Assembly (NCBI RefSeq): GCF_001687365.1
Contig: NZ_LGLV01000005.1
Coordinates: 1-64,000, forward strand
Reading direction: 5' to 3'
Source: Pararhizobium polonicum
GTDB lineage: Bacteria > Pseudomonadota > Alphaproteobacteria > Rhizobiales > Rhizobiaceae
Length of the DNA: 64,000 nt
Part shown: positions 35,701-43,654 of the stretch, one piece after another
Position numbering within the stretch: position 1 is the stretch's first letter
Layout of the letters: every line of letters starts with the position of its first letter
The notes under the pieces: model-generated
Told to the model about the DNA's origin: nothing
The model's database searches: none
The model's input: the letters and a program-made list of their open reading frames with translations, nothing else
Position numbers and translations under genes: made by a program

Positions 35701-35924
35701 GCATCGACCTTTCCGCCATCGACGCCAGCACCAAAACCGCCGGCAACCAGGCCTTCTCCTTCCTCGGCACCGCCGCCTTCAGCGGCAAGGCCGGCGAGCT
35801 GCGCTATGACAAGAAGACGTCCGATACCTATATCTACGGCGATGTCGACGGCGACGGGAAGGCCGATTTCTCCATCCATCTGGATGACGCGCTGACGCTG
35901 TCGAAGGGATATTTCGTGCTGTGA
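32721..35924 (+). CDS. RTX-type secreted protein with five tandem modules and a cadherin-like domain
   Basis: A 1067-residue acidic, cysteine-free protein. Residues ~38-757 are five consecutive 144-residue modules, each joining a few calcium-binding GGxGxDxL turns (GNDQLFGGGGNDTLIGG) to a serralysin-C-like segment ending SKLTSGDFIFDT. Then come a cadherin-like domain (~804-900, VPTAPTLSKTSVAENTAVG), another block of RTX nonapeptides (~903-966) and a C-terminal part ending LSKGYFVL, typical of type I secretion signals. Probably exported in one step and folded by extracellular calcium; adhesion or surface-layer roles are possible. No ABC exporter genes are nearby. The start at 32721 avoids an N-terminal Cys present in a longer frame. 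Confidence 0.88.
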   Translation: MARIVGVTRNKETLTGGGGSDTLVGGAGENILLGKGGADTFESSARVAHYTSESYDTIGDFEVGVDKIDVSAFGISSFDQLKLILETKNGTDAYFNAYYYGYAHSVQLTKVAPSKLTSGDFIFDTQGAKSETGTGGNDRLFGSTKNDTLDGGAGNDQLFGGGGNDTLIGGTGTNVLYGQAGADTFKSIERAAHYTSESFDTIGDFVVGTDKIDVSAFGISSLDQLKLIFETKNGTDAYFNAYYYGYDHIVQLTKVAASKLTSGDFIFDTQGAKSETGTAGNDRLFGSKGGDTLDGGAGNDQLFGGGGNDILIGGTGTNVLYGQVGADTFKSIERAAHYTSENSDTIGDFVVGTDKIDVSAFGISSFDQLKLIFETKNGTDAYFNAYYYGYAHSIQLTKVAASKLTSGDFIYDTQGAKSEVGTGGADRLFGSKAGDTLEGGAGNDQLFGGGGNDILIGGTGTNVLYGQTGADTFTSIERAAHYTSESYDTIGDFQVGVDKIDVSALGISSLAQLRLILETKNGTDAYFNAYYYGYDHVVQLTKVLPGKLTSGDFIYDTQTFKDLVGTNGSDRLFGSRTTDTLDGGAGNDQLFGGSGDDILIGGAGSNVLYGQAGADTFKSIERAAHYTSESYDTIGDFVVGTDKIDVSAFGISSFDQLQLILETKNGTDAYFNAYFYGYDHAIQLTKVAASKLTAGDFIFDTTEFKDETGTSGADRLFGSAKADTLDGGNGNDQLFGGAGNDRLIGGGGSNRLYGGSGTDTAVFSGNRSDYVIVRNADGSVNVGSDVLFSVEKIEFADTTITTPANRVPTAPTLSKTSVAENTAVGTTIGVFASTDPEGGAVTYRLTDSAGGLFKLSGNKLLVGKALDYETLQNDTITVEVTDLAGKKTIKTFTISITDVMETINGTENGETLKGGIGADKIVAGAGNDTLYGYGGNDHLYGNAGDDILYGGLGADTLTGGPGKDVFLFKALSDSTVASKGRDTILDFSGAGGDRIDLSAIDASTKTAGNQAFSFLGTAAFSGKAGELRYDKKTSDTYIYGDVDGDGKADFSIHLDDALTLSKGYFVL
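32835..34994 (+). repeat. Five tandem 432-bp coding repeats
   Basis: Copies begin at 32835, 33267, 33699, 34131 and 34563, each exactly 432 bases later, keeping the frame. Copies 2 and 3 are visibly the most alike at the DNA level, suggesting recent duplication or gene conversion. Copy number may vary between strains. Confidence 0.9.
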
Positions 35925-35989
35925 GGCGTCCCATGAATGATCGCGCCGCCCGTTTGCGGGGCGGTGCGGTTTTCAAATGAGCAGACATG

Positions 35990-36020
35990 AAAACGGCGGT
36001 CCGCGTGGGGCCGCCGTTTT
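35990..36020. terminator. Bidirectional terminator after the RTX gene
   Basis: AAAACGGCGG (35990-35999) pairs perfectly with CCGCCGTTTT (36011-36020); T or A runs flank both sides. It lies between the RTX gene and the convergent HerA-like gene. A second GC hairpin (CCGCCC/GGGCGG) sits at about 35947-35963. Confidence 0.75.
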
Positions 36021-36042
36021 TCGTTTCACAGCCTTGCGGGCT

Positions 36043-37671
36043 TTATCGCTTCAGGCTGCCCAGAATGCCGCGCACCAGGGCGCGGCCGAGCGAGGAGGCG
36101 ACGGTGCGGGCGACGGTTTTCATCGCGGCTTCGGCGACGGTTTCGCGCTGGTAGCCGGCGCGGGGTTTCGAATTGGCGGGGGTTGCCGCCGCATCGTCAT
36201 TGCCGAAGCCGGGCAGGGTCCAGCGGCTGCCGCCGGGCGCGTCCGGCGGCGTCGGTGTGCCGTCGGCCTGGGGCGCAGGGGCTGCCGGCTGTGCCGACTG
36301 GCCGGCGCGCTTGGCCAGGATCTCATAGGCCGATTCCCGGTCGAAGTCCTCGTCGTAGAGGCCGGCGACCGGGCTGATCTTCATGATCTCGGCGCGTTCT
36401 GCATCTGTCAGCGGGCCGACGCGGCTGGATGGCGGGCGGATCAGCGTGCGCTGGACCATCGAGGGCGCACCCTTGCCCTCAAGCGTCGAGACCAGCGCCT
36501 CGCCGGTGCCCAGATTGGTGATCACCGTCGCGCAGTCGAAATCCGGATTGGGGCGGAAGGTGTCGGCGGCGGTCTTGACCGCCTTCTGCTCGCGCGGCGT
36601 ATAGGCGCGCAGCGCATGCTGGACGCGGTTGCCGAGCTGGGCCAGCACCGTTTCCGGCACGTCGAGCGGGTTCTGGGTGACGAAATAGACGCCGACGCCC
36701 TTGGAGCGGATCAGCCGGACGACCTGCTCGATGCGTTCCAGCAGAACTTTCGGTGCATCGTTGAACAGCAGATGCGCCTCGTCGAAGAAGAACACCAGCT
36801 TCGGCTTGTCCGGATCGCCCACTTCCGGCAGTTCCTCGAACAGCTCCGACATCAACCAGAGCAGGAAGGTGCCATAGAGGCGCGGGTTCATCATCAGCTT
36901 GTCGGCGGCGAGCACCGAGATGGCGCCACGGCCGTCGCGGGTCGTGCGCATGATGTCGGAGACTTTCAGCGCCGGCTCACCGAAGAAATGCACGGCGCCC
37001 TGCTGCTCGAGGATCAGCAGTTCGCGCTGGATCGAGCCGACCGAGGCCTTGGAGATGAAACCGTATTTGTTGGAAAGCTCGGTGGCGTTTTCGCCCATAT
37101 AGGTGAGCATCGCCTGGAAATCCTTGAGATCCAGAAGCGGCAGCCCGCCCTGGTCGGCGATCTTGAAGGCGATGTTGATGACGCCTTCCTGCGCATCCGT
37201 GGCGTTCATCAGGCGCGAAAGCAGCAGAGGGCCCATCTCCGACATGGTGGCGCGCACGCGATGGCCTTTTTCGCCGTAGAGATCCCAGAAGATCACCGGA
37301 AATTCCTGAAAGGCAAAATCGGTAAAGCCGATCTGCTCGGCCCGCTTCGTCACCCAGTCCTGGGCCGTGCCGATGGCGCCGATGCCGGAAAGATCGCCCT
37401 TCACGTCGGCGCAAAACACCGGCACGCCGGCATTGGAGAAACTTTCCGCCAGAATCTGCAGTGTCACGGTCTTGCCGGTGCCGGTGGCGCCGGTGATCAG
37501 GCCATGGCGGTTGCCGAACTTGAAATCCAGATATTCGCCCTTGTTGATCGTATCGTCCGGTTTGCGGCTGGTGCCGATATAGAGCTTCCCGTCTTCAAGC
37601 ATGTGGGCCTCGTCTCCATTTTTGTCATGAAATGCCAACTGTTCGTCAGCCTTCATCGCATTGTTTCCCAT
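36043..37671 (-). CDS. HerA-like P-loop ATPase (DUF853 family)
   Basis: A 542-residue ATPase with Walker A GATGTGKT (~50) and Walker [11 protein letters not shown] (~285), plus a conserved arginine region [23 protein letters not shown]. HerA/FtsK-type enzymes translocate DNA, but members of this DUF853 branch have no proven role. The C-terminal part is Pro/Ala-rich (~430-500) and ends in basic residues. No NurA nuclease gene is adjacent. Several in-frame ATGs exist (37704, 37671, 37656); 37671 is a compromise. Confidence 0.85.
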   Translation of the reverse strand: MGNNAMKADEQLAFHDKNGDEAHMLEDGKLYIGTSRKPDDTINKGEYLDFKFGNRHGLITGATGTGKTVTLQILAESFSNAGVPVFCADVKGDLSGIGAIGTAQDWVTKRAEQIGFTDFAFQEFPVIFWDLYGEKGHRVRATMSEMGPLLLSRLMNATDAQEGVINIAFKIADQGGLPLLDLKDFQAMLTYMGENATELSNKYGFISKASVGSIQRELLILEQQGAVHFFGEPALKVSDIMRTTRDGRGAISVLAADKLMMNPRLYGTFLLWLMSELFEELPEVGDPDKPKLVFFFDEAHLLFNDAPKVLLERIEQVVRLIRSKGVGVYFVTQNPLDVPETVLAQLGNRVQHALRAYTPREQKAVKTAADTFRPNPDFDCATVITNLGTGEALVSTLEGKGAPSMVQRTLIRPPSSRVGPLTDAERAEIMKISPVAGLYDEDFDRESAYEILAKRAGQSAQPAAPAPQADGTPTPPDAPGGSRWTLPGFGNDDAAATPANSKPRAGYQRETVAEAAMKTVARTVASSLGRALVRGILGSLKR

Positions 37672-37846
37672 ACCTGTTATAGGAGGAGTGCCGGTCACCG
37701 GCAACAGCCGGATTGCGGAACAAAGGACGCTGCGCGGGCCGGATGGTCACATTGTAATTACCACCAAGGCGTGAGAAGATAATCGCATTCGCGTTATGGA
37801 TACGCGATCCGAAGGGCGATTGAATTCCCATCCGAGATCAATTACC

Positions 37847-37862
37847 TTGACGTGCACGTCAA
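37847..37862. promoter_or_regulatory. Perfect 16-bp palindrome upstream of the Gly-rich protein gene
   Basis: TTGACGTG is followed directly by its complement CACGTCAA. It lies 21 bases before the start at 37884. The symmetry suggests a dimeric repressor site (MerR or TetR type); TTGACG could also be part of a promoter. Confidence 0.5.
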
Positions 37863-37883
37863 AAATAATGAGGAGAATCACAC

Positions 37884-38282
37884 ATGGAAGAACTGATCAC
37901 CCGTGTCGCGCAAAATGTCGGTGTCGACCCGGCGCTTGCCGAAAAAGCCATCGGTATGATGCTCGGCTTCCTGCAGCGCGAAGCTGCCGATGGCCCGATC
38001 GCCAAGATGATCGATTCCATTCCCGGCGCGTCTGAGCTGGTCGCCCAGTACAATGGCGAAGGCACAACCGGTGGCGGCGGCCTGTTGGGCGGGCTGCTGA
38101 ATGCGGTTGGCGCCGGCGGCGGCGTCATGGCGCTTGGGCAGCAGCTGATGTCGGAAGGTCTCGGCATGGGCCAGATTGCCTCGCTTGCCAAGGAAACCAT
38201 CGCCTTTGCCAAGGAAAAGGTCGGCGCCGATGTCGTCGACGAAGTCGTCGCCTCGGTTCCGGGCCTCAGCCAGTTCGTCTGA
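37884..38282 (+). CDS. Gly-rich helical protein, DUF2267/DUF2780-like
   Basis: A 132-residue soluble protein: an N-terminal helical part (MEELITRVAQNVGVDPALAEKAIGMMLGFL), a glycine-rich linker (~60-82, GTTGGGGLLGGLLNAVG) and a C-terminal helical part ending VVASVPGLSQFV. The overall plan is like DUF2267/DUF2780 proteins of unknown function. The ribosome binding site GAGGAG lies about 10 bases upstream. A perfect palindrome in its promoter region suggests dedicated regulation. Confidence 0.7.
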   Translation: MEELITRVAQNVGVDPALAEKAIGMMLGFLQREAADGPIAKMIDSIPGASELVAQYNGEGTTGGGGLLGGLLNAVGAGGGVMALGQQLMSEGLGMGQIASLAKETIAFAKEKVGADVVDEVVASVPGLSQFV

Positions 38283-38300
38283 TTGGGTAAATGTTTCGAC

Positions 38301-38672
38301 ATGGCAGGGGAGATCGTAACCGACAATCTTGCCATGTTCCGGATCCTGGAGGAACGGCTCCACGATCCGGCGGTGCGCCGGTCTGCCGATTTGGCCGGCG
38401 CTCTTCTTGACGAGGATTTTGTCGAATTCGGCAGCTCGGGGACCATCTACGGACGCGCCGCGATCCTCGAAGCGCTTGGTCAGGAAGCGGACGGCGCCGA
38501 TTCCCCGGTTTCTGCGTCGGACTACGCGTTGACATGGCTGTCGCAAGATGTGGCGCTTTTGACCTACCGCTCAAAACGCGGTGCGCGGCATTCCCTGCGC
38601 TCCTCGATCTGGCGTCACCGGGACGGGCGCTGGCAGATGGTCTTTCATCAAGGCACCAAAACCGCTGGGTAA
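38301..38672 (+). CDS. NTF2-like (DUF4440/SnoaL) protein
   Basis: A 123-residue protein of the nuclear transport factor 2-like fold: an initial helix, then LLDEDFVEFGSSGTIYGRAAILEAL, and strands ending SSIWRHRDGRWQMVFHQGTK. Such proteins bind small ligands or act as isomerases; the function here is unknown. The ATG at 38301 is preferred over a TTG 18 bases upstream. It follows the Gly-rich gene by 18 bases and is probably cotranscribed. Confidence 0.8.
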   Translation: MAGEIVTDNLAMFRILEERLHDPAVRRSADLAGALLDEDFVEFGSSGTIYGRAAILEALGQEADGADSPVSASDYALTWLSQDVALLTYRSKRGARHSLRSSIWRHRDGRWQMVFHQGTKTAG

Positions 38673-38697
38673 AACCGGCTGCTACAACGCGTATAAG

Positions 38698-39861
38698 CTA
38701 CGCTTTTGCCGTTTTCCCGCGTGCCAGTATCGCCGTGAAGCAAAGCATGACAAGCCCGACGCCGACCGGTGCCGCATAGGGGCCGAGCAGGTCCATGACC
38801 GCGCCGGTGGCGCCCGATCCGGCCCCGCTGCCAACGGCATAGGCGAGCGAAAAGGCGGCACTGCCCGCCACCAGCATGCCGCCGCGATACTGTTCGCCCA
38901 GCATGGTCAGCGCGCAGGTGTAGAGCGAGAAGCTCGCAGTTCCCAAAAGCGCGAAATCCATCAGAATGGCGACCGGCGAGGTCAGGAACGGAATGACGAG
39001 GAAGGCGATGGCGCCGATGCCGGCCATGGTGATCGCCACGCGCCGGCGCGGCAGCCTGTCGAGAGCCATGCCGATGAAGGGCTGGGCCAGCGCAGTCGGT
39101 AAAGCCAGCGCGGTGACGCTGAGGGCTGCGAAGGCCTCCGAATGGCCGGTCTTGACGAAATAGACCGGCATCACCGAGATCGCGGCGATATCGGAGAAAC
39201 CGAAAGCAAGCACCATGGCGACGAGCAGCGGTGCCTTGGTGAAGAAGACGAAGACGTCCCGGGTCGACGAAGCCTCCGGCGTGGTGCGGGTCGAGAGCGT
39301 CAGCACGGCGGTGGCAAAGGCGACGAGCGCCACATAGACGGCGGTGAGCGCGAAGCCGAAACCACCCTCGGTCCCCAGCAGCGGAATGACCAGCGGGCCG
39401 GCGGCAAAACCGCCACAGATGCCGGCGCCGTAGAGCCCGGAGACGCGGCCGCGCAGGCGGTCGGGGCAGGCGGCGTTCATCCAGGCTTCGCCCAGCAGGA
39501 AGATCAGGCTGGCAAAGAAACCGAGCAGGAAGCGGGCGAAAAACCACACCGGCAGCGACGTCGTCGCCGCGAAGGTCGCCAGGCACAGCGAACAGCCGAC
39601 GAGGCTGACGATGATCAGCTTGTCGGTGCGCAGCCGCGCCGTCAGCTGGCCGAGCAGCAGTGTCGAGGCGGCCAGGCCGAAGGCAAAGCCGACGGCGTTG
39701 AGGCCGATCATCGCCGGCGTCACGCCGCGGCTTTCCAGCGTCAGCGAGATCAGCGGATAGGTGATGCCCTGCGCCACCGAAAAGGCGGATGCGCCGAGAA
39801 TGACGGCGACGATCGCCGCCCAGTCGGGCATGAAGTCGGCTGTTGCCTGTGATGAATGCAT
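38698..39861 (-). CDS. MFS transporter
   Basis: A 387-residue major facilitator with twelve hydrophobic helices. The segment FARFLLGFFASLIFLLGEAWMNAACPDRLRGRVSGLYG carries the MFS motif between helices 4 and 6, and the type resembles the YcaD/UhpC-like sugar or drug exporter branch. Substrate unknown. Start 39861 places a short cytoplasmic tail before the first helix. Confidence 0.88.
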   Translation of the reverse strand: MHSSQATADFMPDWAAIVAVILGASAFSVAQGITYPLISLTLESRGVTPAMIGLNAVGFAFGLAASTLLLGQLTARLRTDKLIIVSLVGCSLCLATFAATTSLPVWFFARFLLGFFASLIFLLGEAWMNAACPDRLRGRVSGLYGAGICGGFAAGPLVIPLLGTEGGFGFALTAVYVALVAFATAVLTLSTRTTPEASSTRDVFVFFTKAPLLVAMVLAFGFSDIAAISVMPVYFVKTGHSEAFAALSVTALALPTALAQPFIGMALDRLPRRRVAITMAGIGAIAFLVIPFLTSPVAILMDFALLGTASFSLYTCALTMLGEQYRGGMLVAGSAAFSLAYAVGSGAGSGATGAVMDLLGPYAAPVGVGLVMLCFTAILARGKTAKA

Positions 39862-40119
39862 GAGACCCTCGCGGCCGTCCACCGGGGCCTGCGTTCTCTT
39901 ACAACAACATCGGTCAAGGTGAAATGGGCGAAACGCCGATCGACGGAACAGTTCTGAAATATTCTAAAATGCTTATTTAATACAATAGGATGGGTTTTAA
40001 ACTTGGCGCCATCCCTGATTTTCGGGGAATCAAGAAGACTTTTCTCCGGAATTGGACAATATTTCTAAAGAGTAGAGAACAATGCAAATTTATCCAGTCT
40101 TTTAAGCGAGGGTTTTGCA

Positions 40120-41853
40120 ATGGCGTCCAAGATTTTCAACGTCGACTCCGTCGGAGCGGCGGCTCAAGCTTCGCTGCTCGGCAACGAGTTTGTTTTTGTG
40201 GGGGTTGGCGTCTCGGTCGGTGCCACCGCCGATTCGGCCATCTACGGAACCGGAAATTTTTTGACCGCGACCATCAAGGGATCGGTCATTGGTGCGAGCA
40301 GCGGTATTTATTTTGACGGTGCGGCGAACTCATGGAGCAAGGTGCTTGTCGAGAAAACCGGATATGTCGCCGGCTTCTATGCCGGCATTACCATGAACAC
40401 CTATGGCGGCACGATCGACAATCGCGGTTCCATATGGGGTAACGATTTCGGCATTCGGCTCAATGCGCAAACTGCGGTCAATAACACTTACCAGACGAAG
40501 ATAATCAATAGTGGGACGATCGAGGCAGACACTGCGATCGAACATCGCGGGACGGATCAGCTTTACCTCGTCAATACCGGAAAGATCATCGGCAACGGCA
40601 CGGCCTTTATGTCTTACGATTCATCCATCGACAGGATCGTCAACACGGGCACAATGGTCGGTTATATCTCTCTTGGTGCCGGAAATGACAGCTATGACGG
40701 CTCGCTTGGCATTCTCGACGGCGCAACCGGGGTCGGTACGGGCTTCGTCTCCGGAGGCGATGGCGAGGATGATATCCTTGGCGGCAAAAGAGCGGAGAAT
40801 CTTTCCGGCGGCAATGGTGACGACGACATCGATGGTGGTGCCGGCAACGACCAGATTTACGGCGATGCCGGCAACGACCAGCTGATCGGCGGCAGCGGAA
40901 ACGACTATATTTACGGTGGGGCCGACAACGATATCCTCGATGGCGGCTCCGGAATTGACTATCTGTCCGGTGGGACCGGCGGCGACCTCTATCTTGTCGA
41001 CAATATTGCAGACAGGGTCATCGAGGCGGTTGGCGAAGGTCAGGACTTTGTCTTTACATCTGTCAGTTATACGCTGGAGTATGGCCAGGAGATTGAAGCT
41101 CTTGTCTATTATCCGATCTCGACGACAGTAAAATCGGTCACGCTGACAGGCAATGCGTTCGCCCAGTCGATCACGGGGGGGAGCGGCAACGATACCCTCG
41201 ATGGTGGTGGCGGAAGCGATACATTGACCGGCGGTTCGGGCAACGACACCTATATCATCGATGGCGGGGATCGGATTATCGAGGACGGGTTGGGCGGAAC
41301 CGATCTCGTCAAGTCGAGCGTCAGCTACACACTTGCAGCCAACGTCGAAAATCTGACGCTGACCGGATCGGGCAATATCTCCGGCAAGGGCAATGGCCTG
41401 GCAAACACGATTGTCGGCAACAGCGGCAAGAACACGCTTTCTGGCGGCGCGGGCAAGGACACGCTGTCGGGCGGAAGCGGCGATGACAGCCTCAATGGCG
41501 GTCTTGCGGCCGATAAACTGACCGGAGGGGCCGGCAAGGATGTCTTCCTGTTCGATACGGCGCTGGGCGGCGGCAATATCGACACGATCACCGATTTCAG
41601 CGTCATCGACGACACGATCCATTTGCAGAACTCGGTGTTCACCGCCCTGACCAAGGCAGGCGCCCTGTCTTCGGCAGCCTTTGCGTCCAACACAACCGGG
41701 CTTGCCGGCGACGCCAGCGATCGCATCATCTATGAAAAGGATACCGGAAAACTGTTTTACGATGCCGATGGAACGGGCTCCGCCGGTGGGGTGCAATTTG
41801 CCTTGCTCGCCAAGGACCTGGCATTGACCGCGGCGGATTTCATCATCGTCTGA
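40120..41853 (+). CDS. RTX calcium-binding protein, probable type I secretion substrate
   Basis: A 577-residue cysteine-free protein. Residues ~1-190 form a beta-rich, Ala/Gly/Thr-rich region with repeated IINSGTIEADT- and IVNTGTMVG-like coils, probably a beta-helix. RTX nonapeptides follow in two groups (~215-290 and ~355-480) with DQIYGDAGNDQLIGG, separated by VENLTLTG-type linkers. The C-terminus ends ADFIIV, a typical type I signal. It is distinct from the RTX protein at 32721 and has no 144-residue modules. The region upstream is AT-rich and contains no T1SS gene. Confidence 0.88.
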   Translation: MASKIFNVDSVGAAAQASLLGNEFVFVGVGVSVGATADSAIYGTGNFLTATIKGSVIGASSGIYFDGAANSWSKVLVEKTGYVAGFYAGITMNTYGGTIDNRGSIWGNDFGIRLNAQTAVNNTYQTKIINSGTIEADTAIEHRGTDQLYLVNTGKIIGNGTAFMSYDSSIDRIVNTGTMVGYISLGAGNDSYDGSLGILDGATGVGTGFVSGGDGEDDILGGKRAENLSGGNGDDDIDGGAGNDQIYGDAGNDQLIGGSGNDYIYGGADNDILDGGSGIDYLSGGTGGDLYLVDNIADRVIEAVGEGQDFVFTSVSYTLEYGQEIEALVYYPISTTVKSVTLTGNAFAQSITGGSGNDTLDGGGGSDTLTGGSGNDTYIIDGGDRIIEDGLGGTDLVKSSVSYTLAANVENLTLTGSGNISGKGNGLANTIVGNSGKNTLSGGAGKDTLSGGSGDDSLNGGLAADKLTGGAGKDVFLFDTALGGGNIDTITDFSVIDDTIHLQNSVFTALTKAGALSSAAFASNTTGLAGDASDRIIYEKDTGKLFYDADGTGSAGGVQFALLAKDLALTAADFIIV

Positions 41854-41959
41854 GGAACACGAACGTCCATAAAAAGGCCGCCGTCCTCCTCCCATCCCTT
41901 TACGTCGCTGATAGTGAGTGCCCTGCATGGTCGATGTGTTGGCAGTTTTTTGCCTTAGC

Positions 41960-42358
41960 TCACCCCTGGTGCAGGAAAGAGGGTGGGAAGAAACCTTGTG
42001 CAATCAGCCAGTCACCAAGTTCGATCGTGAGAATGGCGATGAAGGCGACGCCACCGATAAATGCGACCCAGCTGACTGTGGCGCGCTTCCAAGGCCGCGT
42101 TTGATAAAGATAAATCGCAAGCCCAACGGGAGCGATCAGAATAGTCACGACTCTCGCCACCGAACTGCGTCGAAGGTCCCTTGTTGCAGCATCCTCTGCC
42201 TCCCACCATGAAAACAGGGTGATGATACCGATCATCTGCACCAGATCGTTTGCAGTGAGGGAACTTGGTGGGCCAGCGGCCCAGAGAGCTGCGTCGATAA
42301 GAAGCCCAAAAGACATGAAGGCTAACAGGCCAATATAGATGCAGTTACGTTTCGTCAT
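41960..42358 (-). CDS. Small integral membrane protein, unknown
   Basis: A 132-residue protein with four likely transmembrane helices (~8-28, ~40-55, ~70-90, ~97-118) and no recognised domain. GC content is visibly lower than neighbouring genes, hinting at acquisition or relaxed codon use. The start at 42358 follows a frame open further upstream; the first helix then begins near the N-terminus. Confidence 0.6.
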   Translation of the reverse strand: MTKRNCIYIGLLAFMSFGLLIDAALWAAGPPSSLTANDLVQMIGIITLFSWWEAEDAATRDLRRSSVARVVTILIAPVGLAIYLYQTRPWKRATVSWVAFIGGVAFIAILTIELGDWLIAQGFFPPSFLHQG

Positions 42359-42798
42359 GTCTGCAGGTTCCGCTGAAAATATGCGTTGTCGTTTGAATGA
42401 AACAGCGGCAAGTATCACTGTGGGTGAATTAAATCAAAGGTTGTTTTGGATATCAATAGGCCTTTATATTCAAGGCTTTGCAGGTGCGAAATCGGCGATG
42501 TTTCAATTGGGGCAGAAAATGGCCTTCGGATGTCATTTCGCCCCTACCGGAACGGACCTCAGGACAGCTATGCATTCTGGACGACGCTTCTTTTTTGAGC
42601 GTCCACGCCCCATCCGGTAATGCACGTCATGCGGGGGTTGGATATTGCCCCCGCAGCGTCTCGTCATCCCAAAGGGTTTGGGATCATCCGCCCGGTCCCA
42701 GTCCGCTTCCACCAGCCGTATCGTCGTCGGCACAAACGGCGTCGTCCCGCCGATCTGAGGTCGTCTCGCAAAACAGCGCGTGAAGGAACGGCGGTCGG
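42359..42798. other. Hairpin-bearing intergenic region without a supported gene
   Basis: Two notable hairpins are present: TGCGGGGG/CCCCCGCA (42630-42637 with 42648-42655) and ATCCCAAA/TTTGGGAT (42666-42673 with 42677-42684). The first half is AT-rich, the second GC-rich. A minus-strand frame at 42533-42733 lacks supporting features. The hairpin section looks like a dispersed intergenic element or a decayed gene, which I cannot resolve. Confidence 0.4.
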
Positions 42799-43554
42799 TT
42801 ACGGCTGCCCGCCGGGTTTGGGCGTCCGGGTCACCTCGGCGCCATAGGCATCGCGCAGTTGGCTTTCCTGTCCGGGTTGCCGATCGGCGGCCTGATGGAG
42901 CAGCGTCGTCGTAAATCCAGCGAGGAGTGTTCCCTCGATCACGATGACATCGGCGTTGCCGGGGTTGTTGGAGCGCTCGAACCAGTCGACCGAATGATGC
43001 AGCACGTTCATTTCGAACGCCCGGTTGGTGACGCCGTGGCCGACGATGACAAGCGTGTCTTCGCTGCTGTCCGGCTCCTGCATCACGGTTTGCAGAAAGA
43101 GGCGGACGCGCTGTGCGACATCCGCCCGGCTTTCCCCGTCCGGCGGCCGTGCGTAGAATTTTCCGCTGTTGTTCCTCAGTCTCGCCCAGCGCTCGAACTC
43201 GTCGGGAAATTTCTGCTTCTGTTCGGCCTGATCGTAGATCTCGGTGAAGAGACCGAAATCCTGCTCGCGCAGCAGGTAATCCTCTCTTACGGCGCCGACG
43301 ATCCCGGGCGGCAGAGCGTCCAGCAAGGCATCCTTGCTCTGCCGCGTTCTCAGATAAGGGGAATACCAGACTTTAACCGGACGGACTTCCGGGCGCGGCA
43401 ATGCGTCCAGATAGGCGGCGATGGTGTGGCCGGCCGCCGTCATCTGCCGTTGCCCCCACTGGGTGAGAGGAACGTTGTGATCGCCGAATTGCCGGTAGGC
43501 CCGTTCGTCGAGGTTGCCAAGCGATTCGCCGTGGCGGACGAGAAAGATACGCAT
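42799..43554 (-). CDS. Histidine phosphatase (phosphoglycerate mutase-like)
   Basis: A 251-residue protein of the histidine phosphatase superfamily. The catalytic RHG motif is in IFLVRHGESLGN, the second Arg in YLRTRQSK and the second His in IVGHGVTNRAF. Length and sequence fit broad-specificity phosphatases; the substrate is not known. The last ~25 residues are polar and possibly disordered. Confidence 0.88.
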   Translation of the reverse strand: MRIFLVRHGESLGNLDERAYRQFGDHNVPLTQWGQRQMTAAGHTIAAYLDALPRPEVRPVKVWYSPYLRTRQSKDALLDALPPGIVGAVREDYLLREQDFGLFTEIYDQAEQKQKFPDEFERWARLRNNSGKFYARPPDGESRADVAQRVRLFLQTVMQEPDSSEDTLVIVGHGVTNRAFEMNVLHHSVDWFERSNNPGNADVIVIEGTLLAGFTTTLLHQAADRQPGQESQLRDAYGAEVTRTPKPGGQP

Positions 43555-43620
43555 CAGCTATCCCGCGCTGTTTGACTTGGAGTAACGCGCATCGCCGGTG
43601 CCGTCAAACGCGGAGGAAAC

Positions 43621-43642
43621 AGACCCGTCGCATGACGGGTCT
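43621..43642 (-). terminator. Hairpin terminator of the aldo/keto reductase gene
   Basis: AGACCCGTC (43621-43629) pairs with GACGGGTCT (43634-43642), loop GCAT; on the minus strand GTTTCC follows. It lies 12 bases beyond the stop at 43655. Confidence 0.65.
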
Positions 43643-43654
43643 GGATGGTATCCG

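Noticed and set aside
32637..35879. A 1080-codon open frame antisense to the first RTX gene
   Set aside because: It mirrors the repetitive coding strand, has no start signal or domain, and its period follows the RTX modules. The plus-strand frame has RTX, cadherin and secretion features.
42533..42733. A 66-codon minus-strand frame in the hairpin-rich gap
   Set aside because: No ribosome binding site, no domain, and it spans both hairpins; more likely an intergenic element.
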